NCBI GenBank assembly: GCA_021205755.1
Contig: JAJPWX010000088.1
Coordinates: forward strand, 1-47,331
Source: Lachnospiraceae bacterium
GTDB taxonomy: Bacteria; Bacillota; Clostridia; Lachnospirales; Lachnospiraceae
Reading direction: 5' to 3'
DNA length: 47,331 bases
The first letter of the stretch is position 1. Each line of letters starts with the position of its first letter. The notes beneath the pieces were generated by a model. It saw only the letters and a list, made by a program, of their open reading frames with translations, was not told the origin of the DNA and did no database searches. Positions 17,326 through 25,694 of this stretch are shown one piece after another. Both the position numbers and the translations under genes were made by a program.

Positions 17326-18279
17326 TTACTCCGTCACTGAACCTGGTTCGGTATCAGATTCTGACTCGGTTTCCGCCGATTCTGTCTGCGCTTCCTCTTC
17401 TGCAGACGCCTCGCTTTCAGAGGAAGCAGATGGCGTGTAATCTTTGAGCTCCAAAATAACAAGAACCTCCTGCAGATGCCGGAAATCTACTACAGGTGTG
17501 ACATAACCGGACTTAGTCAGATTATTTGAATCATTATTCAGTTCACTGATATAACCGATCAGAATACCTGGCAAATACTTCTCGCTGATGTATGACGTCA
17601 CTACCTTATCTCCAACATGGACGGCATTGTCCGTATCCGTCAGCTGAAACAGTTCCAGAGAACCTTCATCAATGAGTGTCAGATTGCCGGCAATGATACA
17701 CTGATCAGATGTTGTAGAGACCATTGCGCTGACGTTGCTTTCATCATCAATGATGGAGCGAACCGTTGCCCAGTTGGCTCCCACTTCTGTGACAATTCCA
17801 ACCAGACCTCCGTCGGCAATGACGTTCATGTCCACTTCTATTCCGTCATTGGAGCCCTTGTCAATCGTAAAAATATCGAACCAGTTGCCAGATTCCTTTG
17901 CGATAATATTTGCGCCGACCTTTTCATAGGAAGAGTACTGCTCATCCAGATCGTACAGATCCCGCAGACGCTCCAGTTCTTCATGCTCCTGTACCAGCAG
18001 ACTGTTCTCTTCCGTGAGAGTCGCTACCTGCTCTTTCAAAGACGCGTTTTCCTCGCGCAGGTTCTCGGCATCTTCAAAATTGTCCGTGAGCCCAGAGAGC
18101 CAGGTGCCGAAGCTGTTGATGCCTTTTTGTACCGGTGTGACCAGATAACCGGTGACCTGTTTGATCGGCGCGACAACGTCACTGTTTGCAAAAGACAGTC
18201 CGATCAGCAGCACACAGAAAACAGACAGCCCAATCAGCAGATATTTATTTTTCAGGTTTTCATTTGCGTTCTTTTTCAT
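17326..18279 (-). CDS. mreC: Rod shape-determining protein MreC
   Basis: A 317-aa protein with one N-terminal transmembrane helix (about residues 13-30), a coiled coil at about 70-110 (ENLREENASLKEQVATLTEEN) and the extracytoplasmic beta domain (GANIIAKESGNWFDIFTIDKG, GLVGIVTEVG, GILIGYISEL). The last 35 residues are a Ser/Glu-rich acidic tail. It links MreB filaments to PBP2 and RodA. It lies 18 bases after mreB. Confidence 0.94.
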   Translation of the reverse strand: MKKNANENLKNKYLLIGLSVFCVLLIGLSFANSDVVAPIKQVTGYLVTPVQKGINSFGTWLSGLTDNFEDAENLREENASLKEQVATLTEENSLLVQEHEELERLRDLYDLDEQYSSYEKVGANIIAKESGNWFDIFTIDKGSNDGIEVDMNVIADGGLVGIVTEVGANWATVRSIIDDESNVSAMVSTTSDQCIIAGNLTLIDEGSLELFQLTDTDNAVHVGDKVVTSYISEKYLPGILIGYISELNNDSNNLTKSGYVTPVVDFRHLQEVLVILELKDYTPSASSESEASAEEEAQTESAETESESDTEPGSVTE

Positions 18280-18297
18280 TACAGTCGTTAAATCCTC

Positions 18298-19305
18298 TCA
18301 TCGCATGGCGGCAAGATCGTTCAGGGTGTAGGTGATGGGTTTCATTTCTTTGTTGTTCATAATCTCTACCAGTCCGCGAATCGTGCTGTACTTCGGATCC
18401 TGAATATGGTGAAGCGGAATGCCGACCTCCTTACGGATGTACTCCGGCAGATTTAAAATCATGGAAACACCGCCGCTCAAGTAGATTCCCTCGCGGGCAA
18501 TATCTTTCATCAGCTGAGGCGGTACCCGGTTGTAAATCGAATTGATACTTTCTACGATGGAATCAACCGTGTCAATGATTGCGACGCTGACTGCCAGAGA
18601 CGGAATCACTTCCGCTTTTGGAAGACCGGAAAGTGTGTGAATTCCAAACACTTTCTGCTCCAGCCGAGGACCGTTAATCATAAATGCCAGATTGTTTTTG
18701 AGAGACTCCGCTGTCTTCTGACCAATACCGAGATTGAATTTGCGTCGCACCATGGTCGCAATATCTGCGTCCATCTTTCGTCCTCCGGTCTTAATCGTCT
18801 GTCCGAGGATAATTTTACCGGATGAGATGACCGAAATTTCCGTCGTATCGGCACCAATATTCACAACCATATGACCACGGCTGGAAAGCACTGGCAAAGA
18901 CGCGCTGACGGCGTCTGCCAGCCCTTTTTCCACCAGCCGGATGCGTCCAGCTCCGATCTGCTCCTTCATCACCTGGAAAAAAGCGCGTTTTTCCACCTGT
19001 GTAATCTGGGTGGGAACCGCTATCAAAAGAGACGAAGCACCGCCAAACCGCTTGATCAGATAGTCAAGCAGAAGATCCATCTCCGAGAGATTCGCGATCA
19101 CACCGTTAACCATTGGCCAGACGACCTGAACATTCTCCGGTTGTTTTTCATATACGCTGTAGGCGGCGTCCCCGTAAGCGAGGACACTGCCATTTTCGCG
19201 CAAAGCAATTACGTTCCTGTTGTACAGGAACTTTTTCCCATGTTTATCTCTGATCTTAATTGTATCTGTCCCCAGATCAATCCCACATGCCTGTTGAAAC
19301 AACAT
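18298..19305 (-). CDS. mreB: Rod shape-determining actin homologue MreB
   Basis: A 335-aa bacterial actin that forms membrane filaments guiding side-wall synthesis. Nucleotide-binding blocks are visible: CGIDLGTDTIKI (phosphate 1), NIGADTTEISVIS (phosphate 2) and LSGGVSMILNLPEYI (adenosine). GGGGAAAGG precedes the ATG, and the gene follows radC by 13 bases, so radC-mreBCD are probably co-transcribed. Whether it is functionally MreB, Mbl or MreBH cannot be decided from one copy. Confidence 0.95.
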   Translation of the reverse strand: MLFQQACGIDLGTDTIKIRDKHGKKFLYNRNVIALRENGSVLAYGDAAYSVYEKQPENVQVVWPMVNGVIANLSEMDLLLDYLIKRFGGASSLLIAVPTQITQVEKRAFFQVMKEQIGAGRIRLVEKGLADAVSASLPVLSSRGHMVVNIGADTTEISVISSGKIILGQTIKTGGRKMDADIATMVRRKFNLGIGQKTAESLKNNLAFMINGPRLEQKVFGIHTLSGLPKAEVIPSLAVSVAIIDTVDSIVESINSIYNRVPPQLMKDIAREGIYLSGGVSMILNLPEYIRKEVGIPLHHIQDPKYSTIRGLVEIMNNKEMKPITYTLNDLAAMR

Positions 19306-19318
19306 GCCTTTCCCCTCA

Positions 19319-20059
19319 TTAACTATCCTGCCAGATGCCTTGCTCCCTCATACTGACGGCTTGGCAGTCTCCGATGATAATATGGTCCAAAAGCTCAATT
19401 CCCAGCATAGCGCCGCATAGGCGGACACGTTCCGTAAGACGAATGTCTTCTTCGCTCGGATCCGGAATGCCGCTTGGATGATTGTGCAGCAGGATAATGC
19501 CAACAGCCTGATTTCTCACCGCCTCTATAAAAATCTCACGCGGCGAAATCATAGAAGCCCGCACTGTTCCCAGCGACAGTCGTACATCCCGTATCAGACG
19601 GCCCTTGCTGTTCAGCATCACGAGAATCACTACCTCCTGCTCCAGATGACGGAGATCTTCCATGTAATACTCCGCCACAGCTACCGGATCCTGAAAAGAT
19701 ATTCCTTCTGAAAAACGGCTGCGGGAGATGCGTCTCGACAATTCCGCTATGCATTTTAACTGCGCCGCCTTAACCGTACCAAGGCCACGCACCTTTGTAA
19801 GGTCAGCAATCGACATATGGTAAATACCAAGAAGACCGCTTTTCTCCCCATTCAGCGTAAGGATTCTTCTTGCCAGTTCCAGTGCCGACTCTCCGCAAGA
19901 GCCTGTCCGAAGAATAACAGACAACAATTCCGCGTCCGAGAGACTCTCCGCCCCCTTTTCCAGACATTTTTCATAAGGGCGCTCTTCAAAAGGCATACTC
20001 TTCATCGTACGCCCGGCTGACACAGTACTTTTTCGTTCTTTCTTTTCTGTATTTGTCAT
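19319..20059 (-). CDS. radC: RadC/YsnA JAB-domain protein
   Basis: A 246-aa protein with an N-terminal helix-hairpin-helix region (LSDAELLSVILRTG ... LTKVRGLGTVKAAQLKCI) and a C-terminal JAB/MPN metallo-domain holding HNHPSGIPDPSEED. The family name suggests DNA repair, but no direct role is proven; it often sits upstream of mreB. The frame is open to 20152, but that region forms the terminator of the upstream gene. The ATG at 20059 lies after the terminator and is preferred; MKSMPFEERP downstream is an alternative. Confidence 0.92.
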   Translation of the reverse strand: MTNTEKKERKSTVSAGRTMKSMPFEERPYEKCLEKGAESLSDAELLSVILRTGSCGESALELARRILTLNGEKSGLLGIYHMSIADLTKVRGLGTVKAAQLKCIAELSRRISRSRFSEGISFQDPVAVAEYYMEDLRHLEQEVVILVMLNSKGRLIRDVRLSLGTVRASMISPREIFIEAVRNQAVGIILLHNHPSGIPDPSEEDIRLTERVRLCGAMLGIELLDHIIIGDCQAVSMREQGIWQDS

Positions 20060-20130
20060 ACTTCTGATATGAATCTTCCCCAGTGATCCCGAAGCGCGGC
20101 GCCAGCGAAAACCTTTTCCGGACGGAGCAA

Positions 20131-20171
20131 AAGAAAAACTCAGCAACGCCACCGGGTGGAATCACTGAGTT
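20131..20171 (-). terminator. Intrinsic terminator of the phosphotransferase gene
   Basis: On the minus strand AACTCAG ... CTGAGTT (7-bp stem, 20165-20171 with 20137-20143) enclosing a CCACC/GGTGG mini-stem, followed by TTTTTCTTTT. It ends the phosphotransferase and probably adhE transcript and separates it from radC. Confidence 0.75.
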
Positions 20172-20216
20172 ATTCTATCACAAAAATCTGGCAAAGTACA
20201 CCACCAGATTCAAATT

Positions 20217-20975
20217 TTATTGAAAGTCTATGATCTCTGTCCATCTGCGGAGAAACGCTTCTTCTTCCGGAATACCTTTCGTCATCTGCGCAGCGGCTGC
20301 GATTGGAAGCCATTTCTGTACATACTGCTTTGCTGTGTCACTTTTTTTGCAGAACAGATCCAGATACAAATCTGCCTTTTTCTGGTTTTTGAGCGCAAAT
20401 TCAAGATAGGTGATGGCCGCATCTCCGCTGGCGTTTCCTTGTGTTGCATGCGCCCAGTCTACAATTGTTATACTTCCGTCTTCCCGGACGATGACATTGC
20501 TCGGGTTGAAATCTCCATGGCACAGTTTGGTATGGTTCGGCATGGACTGCAGCCGGGTATTCAGCTCATAGCGTGTGGTTGCGTCAATCTTATCCTTCAG
20601 ACTGGCAATCTTTCGGGCAAATTTATCTTTCTGCAGGGTCAGGCGCGGCGCCTTTTTTGCGTGCATGGACAGCTGCGCTTCCACAAACTGCTCCATATAA
20701 GTTTCTATATTAAGCGGATCATTTTCCATCTTCTGCTCCAGTGTCTCACCGGACACATACTGAATGGCAAGCGCCCATTCCCCATCAATCTCAGTCACCT
20801 CAAGAACGGGCGGTATATCCAGACCACTCTCCTCTACCCGTGCGGTGCAGAGCGCTTCATTAAATACATTGGCTTTGCCGTGTTCTTTCGTAAATACTTT
20901 AATAATACGGTCTCCGTCCTGATAAACAACCTTGTACGGACGTGTGACTAATAATTTTTTATCCTTTAAATTCAT
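20217..20975 (-). CDS. APH/ChoK-family phosphotransferase, substrate unknown
   Basis: A 252-aa kinase-fold protein of the aminoglycoside/choline phosphotransferase superfamily. The Brenner motif CHGDFNPSNVIVRED (catalytic Asp at about residue 154) and the metal-binding TIVDWAHA are intact. An N-terminal lobe with IIKVFTKEHGKANVF supplies the nucleotide-binding Lys. It resembles the chromosomal anaerobe proteins annotated as aminoglycoside phosphotransferase without proven resistance activity. AAGGAG precedes the ATG. It lies 27 bases after adhE with no visible terminator between, so it is likely co-transcribed with it. Confidence 0.85.
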   Translation of the reverse strand: MNLKDKKLLVTRPYKVVYQDGDRIIKVFTKEHGKANVFNEALCTARVEESGLDIPPVLEVTEIDGEWALAIQYVSGETLEQKMENDPLNIETYMEQFVEAQLSMHAKKAPRLTLQKDKFARKIASLKDKIDATTRYELNTRLQSMPNHTKLCHGDFNPSNVIVREDGSITIVDWAHATQGNASGDAAITYLEFALKNQKKADLYLDLFCKKSDTAKQYVQKWLPIAAAAQMTKGIPEEEAFLRRWTEIIDFQ

Positions 20976-21002
20976 GGTTCGTCTCCTTATTCTCCCGTTA
21001 CA

Positions 21003-23612
21003 TTACTTCCCATAATATGCTTTCAGATAAATCTCTTTCAGCTCGGACATCAGCGGATACCTTGGGTTCGCGCCGGTGCACTGATCATTGAATGCCTGCT
21101 CAGTCATTTCGTCCAGCGTATCCAGGAAATACTGCTCATCTACACCATAGTCGCGGATGGTCGGTTTGATCTCAATGGTACGCATCAGGTCTTCCAGCTT
21201 TTCAATCAGTTTATCCAGTACCTCCTGGTCGTTTTCCCCGGTCAGGCCGACAAAACGGCCGATTTCAGCGTAACGGGCAAGGGCATGCGGATACTGGTAC
21301 TGCGGGAAGGTTCCCATCTTGGTCGGAACCTCGGCGCTATTGTAGCGGATTACCTCAGTGAGCACCAGCGCATTGGCGATTCCGTGCGGAATGTGATGGA
21401 ATGCGCCCAGCTTGTGCGCCAGAGAATGATTTACGCCGAGAAAAGCGTTGGCAAATGCCATGCCGGCCAGGCAGGAAGCGTTCGCCATATGATCTCTCGC
21501 TTCAATGTCGTTGCCGTCCTTGTATGCACGCGGCAGATATTCAAAGACAAGCTTGATCGCCTGCAGCGCCAGACTGTCGGTGAAGTCGGAAGCCATGACA
21601 GATACATATGCCTCGATCGCGTGCGTCATGACATCAATGCCAGAAGCGCAGGTTAGCCCTTTCGGCGCACTGATCATATTATCGGTATCAACGATCGCCA
21701 TATCAGGCAAAAGCTCATAATCCGCGAGCGGCCATTTGATGCCAGTCTCTTTATCCGTGATGATCGCGAATGGCGTCACCTCAGAACCGGTACCGGAAGA
21801 GGTCGGGATGGCTACGAAGTATGCTTTCTTTCCCATTTTCGGGAAGTTATAGATTCTCTTGCGGATATCCATAAAGTCCATGGACATGTCTTCAAAATTG
21901 GCGTCCGGATTTTCGTAAAGCACCCACATGATTTTTCCCGCGTCCATCGCAGAGCCGCCGCCCAGTGCGATAATCACATCCGGCTCGAAGGCAGTCATCG
22001 CCGCTGCGCCCGCTTTTGCGGAAGCCAGGGACGGATCCGGTTCTACATCAGAAAAGCAGGTGTGAACAATCCCCATTTCATCCAGCTTCTTCTCAATCGG
22101 CCGGGTATTGCCATTTTTATAAAGGAAGGAATCCGTTACAATAAACGCCCGCTTTTTGCCCATCACAGTGCCGAGTTCATCCAGCGCTACCGGCATGCAG
22201 CCTCTCTTAAAGTAAACCTTTTCCGGCGTCCTCATCCACAGCATATTCTCTCTCCTTTCGGCCACGGTTTTGATGTTGATCAGGTGCTTCACGCCAACGT
22301 TTTCGGATACCGAATTGCCGCCCCAGGAGCCGCAGCCCAGCGTCAGGGATGGGGTCAGCTTAAAGTTATACAGATCACCGATTCCGCCCTGAGAGGAAGG
22401 GGTGTTGATCAGAATCCGGCAGGTCTTCATAGCTGCCGCATGCTTCGCCATTTTTTCCGTCTCATTTACGTTAATATAGAGAGAAGAAGTATGCCCAAAT
22501 CCGCCATCCGCAACCAGACGTTCTGCCTTCGCAATCGCTTCATCAAAGGTCTCTGCCTTATACATGGCCAGAACCGGGGAAAGCTTTTCATGTGCGAACT
22601 CTTCGCTGATATCTACCGATTCGACCTCGCCGATGAGAACCTTTGTCCAGGTCGGAACCTCAACGCCAGCCATCTGTGCAATGGTATACGCGGACTGTCC
22701 TACAATCTTTGCGTTCAGGGCGCCGTTGATAATAATTGTCTTGCGCACCTTTTCCAATTCATCCTCTTTCAGAAAATAGCAGCCCCGATACTGAAACTCA
22801 TCCTTTACCTGCTGATAAACACCTGCAAGAACGGTAACCGACTGTTCAGACGCGCAGATCATACCGTTATCAAAGGTTTTGGAATGAATAATTGAGTTCA
22901 CTGCCAGACGGATATCTGCAGTATCATCGATGATAACCGGCGTGTTTCCTGCGCCTACGCCGAGCGCCGGTTTTCCGGAAGAATAGGCAGCCTTCACCAT
23001 TCCAGGACCGCCGGTCGCCAGAATAATATCTGCATCCCGCATAACCATATTGGTCAGCTCCAGGCTGGGGATATCGATCCACCCGATGATGCCTTCCGGA
23101 GCGCCTGCCTTTACCGCAGCATCCAGAACCACCTTCGCCGCTTCAATCGTACTTTTCTTCGCGCGCGGATGCGGACTGATGATGATCGCGTTTCTTGTCT
23201 TCAGGGAAATCAGAGTTTTAAAAATCGCTGTCGAGGTCGGGTTCGTGGTCGGGATAACCGCCGCAATCAGGCCGATCGGCTCCGCAATCTTTTTGATGCC
23301 GTAGGTTTTATCCTCTTCAATCACACCACAGGTTTTCGTGTTTTTATAAGCATTATAGATATATTCAGAAGCGTAATGATTTTTGATTACTTTGTCTTCG
23401 ACTACACCCATACCGGTCTCTTCCACTGCCATTTTTGCAAGTGGGATGCGGGCTTTGTCTGCGGCGGTAGCGGCGGCCTTAAAAATATGATCGACCTGCG
23501 CCTGGGTATAAGTCGCGAAAATCTTCTGTGCCTCTTTCATGGCAGCCATCTTCGCTTCCAGGGCTTCCGCCGTGTCAATGATGTCTGGAATGGTTACGTC
23601 TGTGTTCGCCAT
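21003..23612 (-). CDS. adhE: Bifunctional acetaldehyde-CoA / alcohol dehydrogenase AdhE
   Basis: An 869-aa fermentative enzyme reducing acetyl-CoA to acetaldehyde and then ethanol with NADH. The N-terminal aldehyde dehydrogenase domain (1-440) has NPTSTAIFKTLI, ILATGGPGMVKAAYSSGKPALGVG and the catalytic Cys in DNGMICASEQ. The C-terminal iron-dependent alcohol dehydrogenase domain has ALGGGSAMDAGKIMWVLYE, AIPTSSGTGSEVTPFAI and the metal-ligand segment VNHSLAHKLGAFHHIPHG. Length is normal. The ATG at 23612 has AAAGGAGG eight bases upstream. A strong promoter and a 32-bp palindrome lie upstream and suggest redox control. Confidence 0.97.
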   Translation of the reverse strand: MANTDVTIPDIIDTAEALEAKMAAMKEAQKIFATYTQAQVDHIFKAAATAADKARIPLAKMAVEETGMGVVEDKVIKNHYASEYIYNAYKNTKTCGVIEEDKTYGIKKIAEPIGLIAAVIPTTNPTSTAIFKTLISLKTRNAIIISPHPRAKKSTIEAAKVVLDAAVKAGAPEGIIGWIDIPSLELTNMVMRDADIILATGGPGMVKAAYSSGKPALGVGAGNTPVIIDDTADIRLAVNSIIHSKTFDNGMICASEQSVTVLAGVYQQVKDEFQYRGCYFLKEDELEKVRKTIIINGALNAKIVGQSAYTIAQMAGVEVPTWTKVLIGEVESVDISEEFAHEKLSPVLAMYKAETFDEAIAKAERLVADGGFGHTSSLYINVNETEKMAKHAAAMKTCRILINTPSSQGGIGDLYNFKLTPSLTLGCGSWGGNSVSENVGVKHLINIKTVAERRENMLWMRTPEKVYFKRGCMPVALDELGTVMGKKRAFIVTDSFLYKNGNTRPIEKKLDEMGIVHTCFSDVEPDPSLASAKAGAAAMTAFEPDVIIALGGGSAMDAGKIMWVLYENPDANFEDMSMDFMDIRKRIYNFPKMGKKAYFVAIPTSSGTGSEVTPFAIITDKETGIKWPLADYELLPDMAIVDTDNMISAPKGLTCASGIDVMTHAIEAYVSVMASDFTDSLALQAIKLVFEYLPRAYKDGNDIEARDHMANASCLAGMAFANAFLGVNHSLAHKLGAFHHIPHGIANALVLTEVIRYNSAEVPTKMGTFPQYQYPHALARYAEIGRFVGLTGENDQEVLDKLIEKLEDLMRTIEIKPTIRDYGVDEQYFLDTLDEMTEQAFNDQCTGANPRYPLMSELKEIYLKAYYGK

Positions 23613-23681
23613 TGGAAATCCTCCTTTGAGATATTCGAAAATCAGTTTCGGTTTCATATCGATTATATTCTTACTACATTG

Positions 23682-23713
23682 TTGATAAAAAATTAACGTT
23701 AATTTTTTATCAA
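23682..23713. promoter_or_regulatory. Perfect 32-bp palindrome in the adhE leader (candidate Rex operator)
   Basis: Each 16-base arm reads TTGATAAAAAATTAAC from its outer end, and the arms meet at the central CG with no spacer. The palindrome covers about +3 to +34 of the predicted adhE transcript, a repressor position. Each half resembles the clostridial Rex consensus TTGTTAA-N4-TTAACAA with three mismatches. It has almost no GC, so it is a poor terminator. Confidence 0.65.
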
Positions 23714-23722
23714 TCTGAGATT

Positions 23723-23751
23723 ATTATAATCCTCTCTCTGTGATTCGTCAA
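23723..23751 (-). promoter_or_regulatory. Strong SigA-type promoter of adhE
   Basis: On the minus strand TTGACG, 17 bases, TATAAT. Predicted transcription start near 23716, about 105 bases before the adhE ATG. Confidence 0.8.
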
Positions 23752-23842
23752 GATTACATATCTCATAAATTATTCACGCGAAACGTGGGTTTTCAGGACA
23801 TATTGCCAGAGAAAATACCTTATCTCCCAAAATACAGCAAGC

Positions 23843-24382
23843 TTAGTCTAACACATCAACCTGGCAGCTTTTCATAACGGAAAGTGTTGCTTCCTGCATG
23901 GCCGGAGTGGTAGCCGCGCAAAGAGAACGCCGAACCACAATCCGGGACTCCGGAAATAGGGCTTTCAATATCAATGCGTTGGAAACAACACAGATATCTG
24001 TGCAGACTCCGGTCAGTTCGATTTCATCTTCCGCTTTTCCGAACGGGGCAGCTTTATATAAGTCATCGAAAACTTTTTTCCAGCCGGTATACCCAAAAGA
24101 TGGCTTACAGATATGCAAGCATTCCTCCTCTTCCAGTTCCTTAACCACTTTCCATCCTGGCGTTCCCTGAATACAATGCCTTACCGGCAGACGAACTCCT
24201 TCCTGTGTTTCAAGGTAATCCTCCTGGTGTGTATCCTGGGTAAAAATGACAGTATCTCCATTCGAATGGTACGTATCCATTTCTTTTCGGATTCCGCTTA
24301 CAATCAACTGCGCCTCTGCTGTGCCTAATGCTCCGGAAACAAAATCATTCTGCATATCAATTACGATTAGAACCTTCCTCAT
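23843..24382 (-). CDS. Isochorismatase-fold cysteine hydrolase (nicotinamidase-like)
   Basis: A 179-aa hydrolase. The opening MRKVLIVIDMQNDFVSGALG carries the catalytic Asp (residue about 9), and TGVCTDICVVSNALILKALFP carries the nucleophile Cys and the cis-peptide region. FTQDTHQEDYLETQEG resembles the metal-binding DxHxxx(Y/F) segment of nicotinamidases. Nicotinamide deamidation for NAD salvage is plausible, but other amidases share the fold. AGGAGG precedes the ATG. It stands upstream of adhE but is separated by 230 bases holding the adhE promoter. Confidence 0.87.
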   Translation of the reverse strand: MRKVLIVIDMQNDFVSGALGTAEAQLIVSGIRKEMDTYHSNGDTVIFTQDTHQEDYLETQEGVRLPVRHCIQGTPGWKVVKELEEEECLHICKPSFGYTGWKKVFDDLYKAAPFGKAEDEIELTGVCTDICVVSNALILKALFPESRIVVRRSLCAATTPAMQEATLSVMKSCQVDVLD

Positions 24383-24447
24383 GCTTTTTAACCTCCTGGT
24401 CTCAATTAACTGCTTTATATCCCATAATTCGTGTCATAAAATCCATC

Positions 24448-24583
24448 CGTAACTGTTCAGTACCTTCACAGTTACGGGGAAAAAGTCCATTTAAAATCGC
24501 TACGCGATGGGACTTTTTCCTGTAAAATATACGTTCTCATACGTACCTCGCAGCGAGTGCGAGGTACTGTCCTGAATAGTTAC
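24448..24583. mobile_element. MITE-like 136-bp structured repeat with flanking 7-bp direct repeats
   Basis: The ends are inverted repeats, GTAACTGTTCAG at the left and CTGAATAGTTAC at the right (one mismatch). Inside are three hairpins: CCGTAACTGT/ACAGTTACGG (24447-24477), GGAAAAAGTCC/GGACTTTTTCC with an inner ATCGC/GCGAT stem (24478-24520), and GTACCTCGCA/TGCGAGGTAC (24543-24567). ATCCATC flanks it on both sides (24441-24447 and 24584-24590), like a target-site duplication. No ORF is inside. It fills most of the gap between the YbaK-type and isochorismatase-fold genes. Confidence 0.6.
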
Positions 24584-24596
24584 ATCCATCTTTCTT

Positions 24597-25088
24597 TTAG
24601 GAAGTGGCTTGTCCACAGGTCTCCCATCCCTTGCAGACATCTACCCATTCCGTATAGCCGGAATGCTCTTCCAGCTCTCCAATGGAAAGCTTTACCGCAC
24701 TGTGTCCGCTTCCAGCTGCTGGATAGACAAATGAAAATCGCTTAAGTGAAACATCAAGGAAAACGGTCACGTCCGGGTTGACCGCAAAGGGGCAGACGCC
24801 GCCCGGAGCATGACCAACTGCAGCTTCTACCTGCTCTGCCGATATCATTTTTGCTTTCTGGTGAAAGGTATTTTTGTACTTCCTGTTGTCAATTCTGGCA
24901 TCCCCGGCTGTTACGATCAGTATTGGTTTTTCCTCCAGAAATAAGGACATGGTTTTTGCGATCTGCTTCGGCTCACAGCCGATTGCGTTTGCAGCTTCTT
25001 CAACAGTGGCGCTGGATTTTTCAGGTACTATGACACGTTCTCCCAAACCTACAGCGTCAAAGTATCGCTGTACTTTTTCAAAAGACAT
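24597..25088 (-). CDS. YbaK/EbsC-family aminoacyl-tRNA deacylase
   Basis: A 163-aa protein of the YbaK/ProX trans-editing family, which hydrolyses wrongly charged tRNAs such as Cys- or Ala-tRNA(Pro). It shows TVEEAANAIGCEPKQIAKTMSLFL, the family's Lys-containing helix, and the loop GGVCPFAVNPDVTVFLD. GAGAGGATG precedes the ATG at 25088. The in-frame ATG at 25142 lies at the -10 of the promoter at 25143, so it is not used from that promoter. The specific tRNA substrate is not readable. Confidence 0.88.
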   Translation of the reverse strand: MSFEKVQRYFDAVGLGERVIVPEKSSATVEEAANAIGCEPKQIAKTMSLFLEEKPILIVTAGDARIDNRKYKNTFHQKAKMISAEQVEAAVGHAPGGVCPFAVNPDVTVFLDVSLKRFSFVYPAAGSGHSAVKLSIGELEEHSGYTEWVDVCKGWETCGQATS

Positions 25089-25142
25089 TTTTATCATCCT
25101 CTCGGTCAAATTCTTTATGGTATAAACAGATATCTCTACCAT

Positions 25143-25170
25143 ATTATACTTTTAAGGTTGTTCCTGTCAA
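25143..25170 (-). promoter_or_regulatory. Consensus promoter of the YbaK-type gene
   Basis: On the minus strand TTGACA, 16 bases, TATAAT. Predicted transcription start near 25136, 48 bases before the ATG. Confidence 0.8.
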
Positions 25171-25226
25171 CGAAATAAAATTCATTTCCGGCCGTTTGTT
25201 TAGCTAAAATTTTTAAATTTTACACT

Positions 25227-25256
25227 TTGACAATTTTTTGCTAAAAATGGTATAAT
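25227..25256 (+). promoter_or_regulatory. Consensus promoter of the 79-aa hypothetical gene
   Basis: TTGACA, 18 bases, TATAAT on the plus strand, divergent from the YbaK-type promoter. Predicted start near 25263, giving an unusually long leader of about 115 bases. Confidence 0.8.
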
Positions 25257-25266
25257 ACTACCATAT

Positions 25267-25308
25267 CAGGTACTGTAGGTCCATGAATGCACATAGATAT
25301 AGTACCTG
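25267..25308 (+). other. Leader inverted repeat CAGGTACT ... AGTACCTG
   Basis: A perfect 8-bp stem with a 26-base loop at the very start of the predicted leader of the 79-aa gene. A second small stem (TGCC/GGCA) follows near 25330-25345. The arrangement could be a regulatory leader; it matches no riboswitch class I recognise. Confidence 0.4.
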
Positions 25309-25378
25309 TATATCTCTGTTCAGGCTCGTGCCGCAACAGGCATTTTGGCGTTTCAGTCAGACAAGGAGGTGGATAGTG

Positions 25379-25618
25379 ATGAAAAGAGTAAAGGCAGCCT
25401 GCATTTGCCAGACATTACATTTTATGCTGAAAGAAGATCTGGAGCACAGTTACGCGGTAAAGATGGTGCAGGAAGAAGTAGCGCAGTATAAAAGAGGCCT
25501 TGATCGGAACCAGACAAAGTATAAGATCATCGAGGAAAATGAACAGCCGGATGGATCTATTATGCTCAAGGTGATCAAACAGTACAACAATAGCCCGGTT
25601 GGAGATTATCTCGACTGA
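25379..25618 (+). CDS. Conserved hypothetical protein, 79 aa
   Basis: A small soluble, charged protein starting MKRVKAACICQTLHFMLKED and ending PVGDYLD. It contains a CxC pair near residue 8, a helix-like EEVAQYKRGLDRNQTKY segment and a beta-like GSIMLKVIKQYNNSPV tail. I recognise the type from Lachnospiraceae genomes but know no function. The start at 25379 has AAGGAGGT nine bases upstream. The frame is open upstream to an ATG at 25283 without a ribosome site. A consensus promoter, a long structured leader and a strong terminator mark it as a monocistronic, probably well-expressed gene. Confidence 0.85.
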   Translation: MKRVKAACICQTLHFMLKEDLEHSYAVKMVQEEVAQYKRGLDRNQTKYKIIEENEQPDGSIMLKVIKQYNNSPVGDYLD

Positions 25619-25662
25619 GTCTGTAACACAGCTCAAGACAATATTGCCTTACGTGTGAAAAG

Positions 25663-25694
25663 CCCACGGATCCTTTTGTCCGTGGGTATTTTTT
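25663..25694 (+). terminator. Intrinsic terminator after the 79-aa gene
   Basis: An 8-bp stem CCCACGGA/TCCGTGGG with an 8-base loop, followed by TATTTTTT. On the opposite strand the stem is followed by CTTTTCAC, so it may also serve the convergent aminotransferase gene. Confidence 0.85.

Noticed and set aside
22062..22895. A 277-codon plus-strand frame inside adhE
   Set aside because: Antisense shadow of a well-conserved enzyme, with no family resemblance or start signal.
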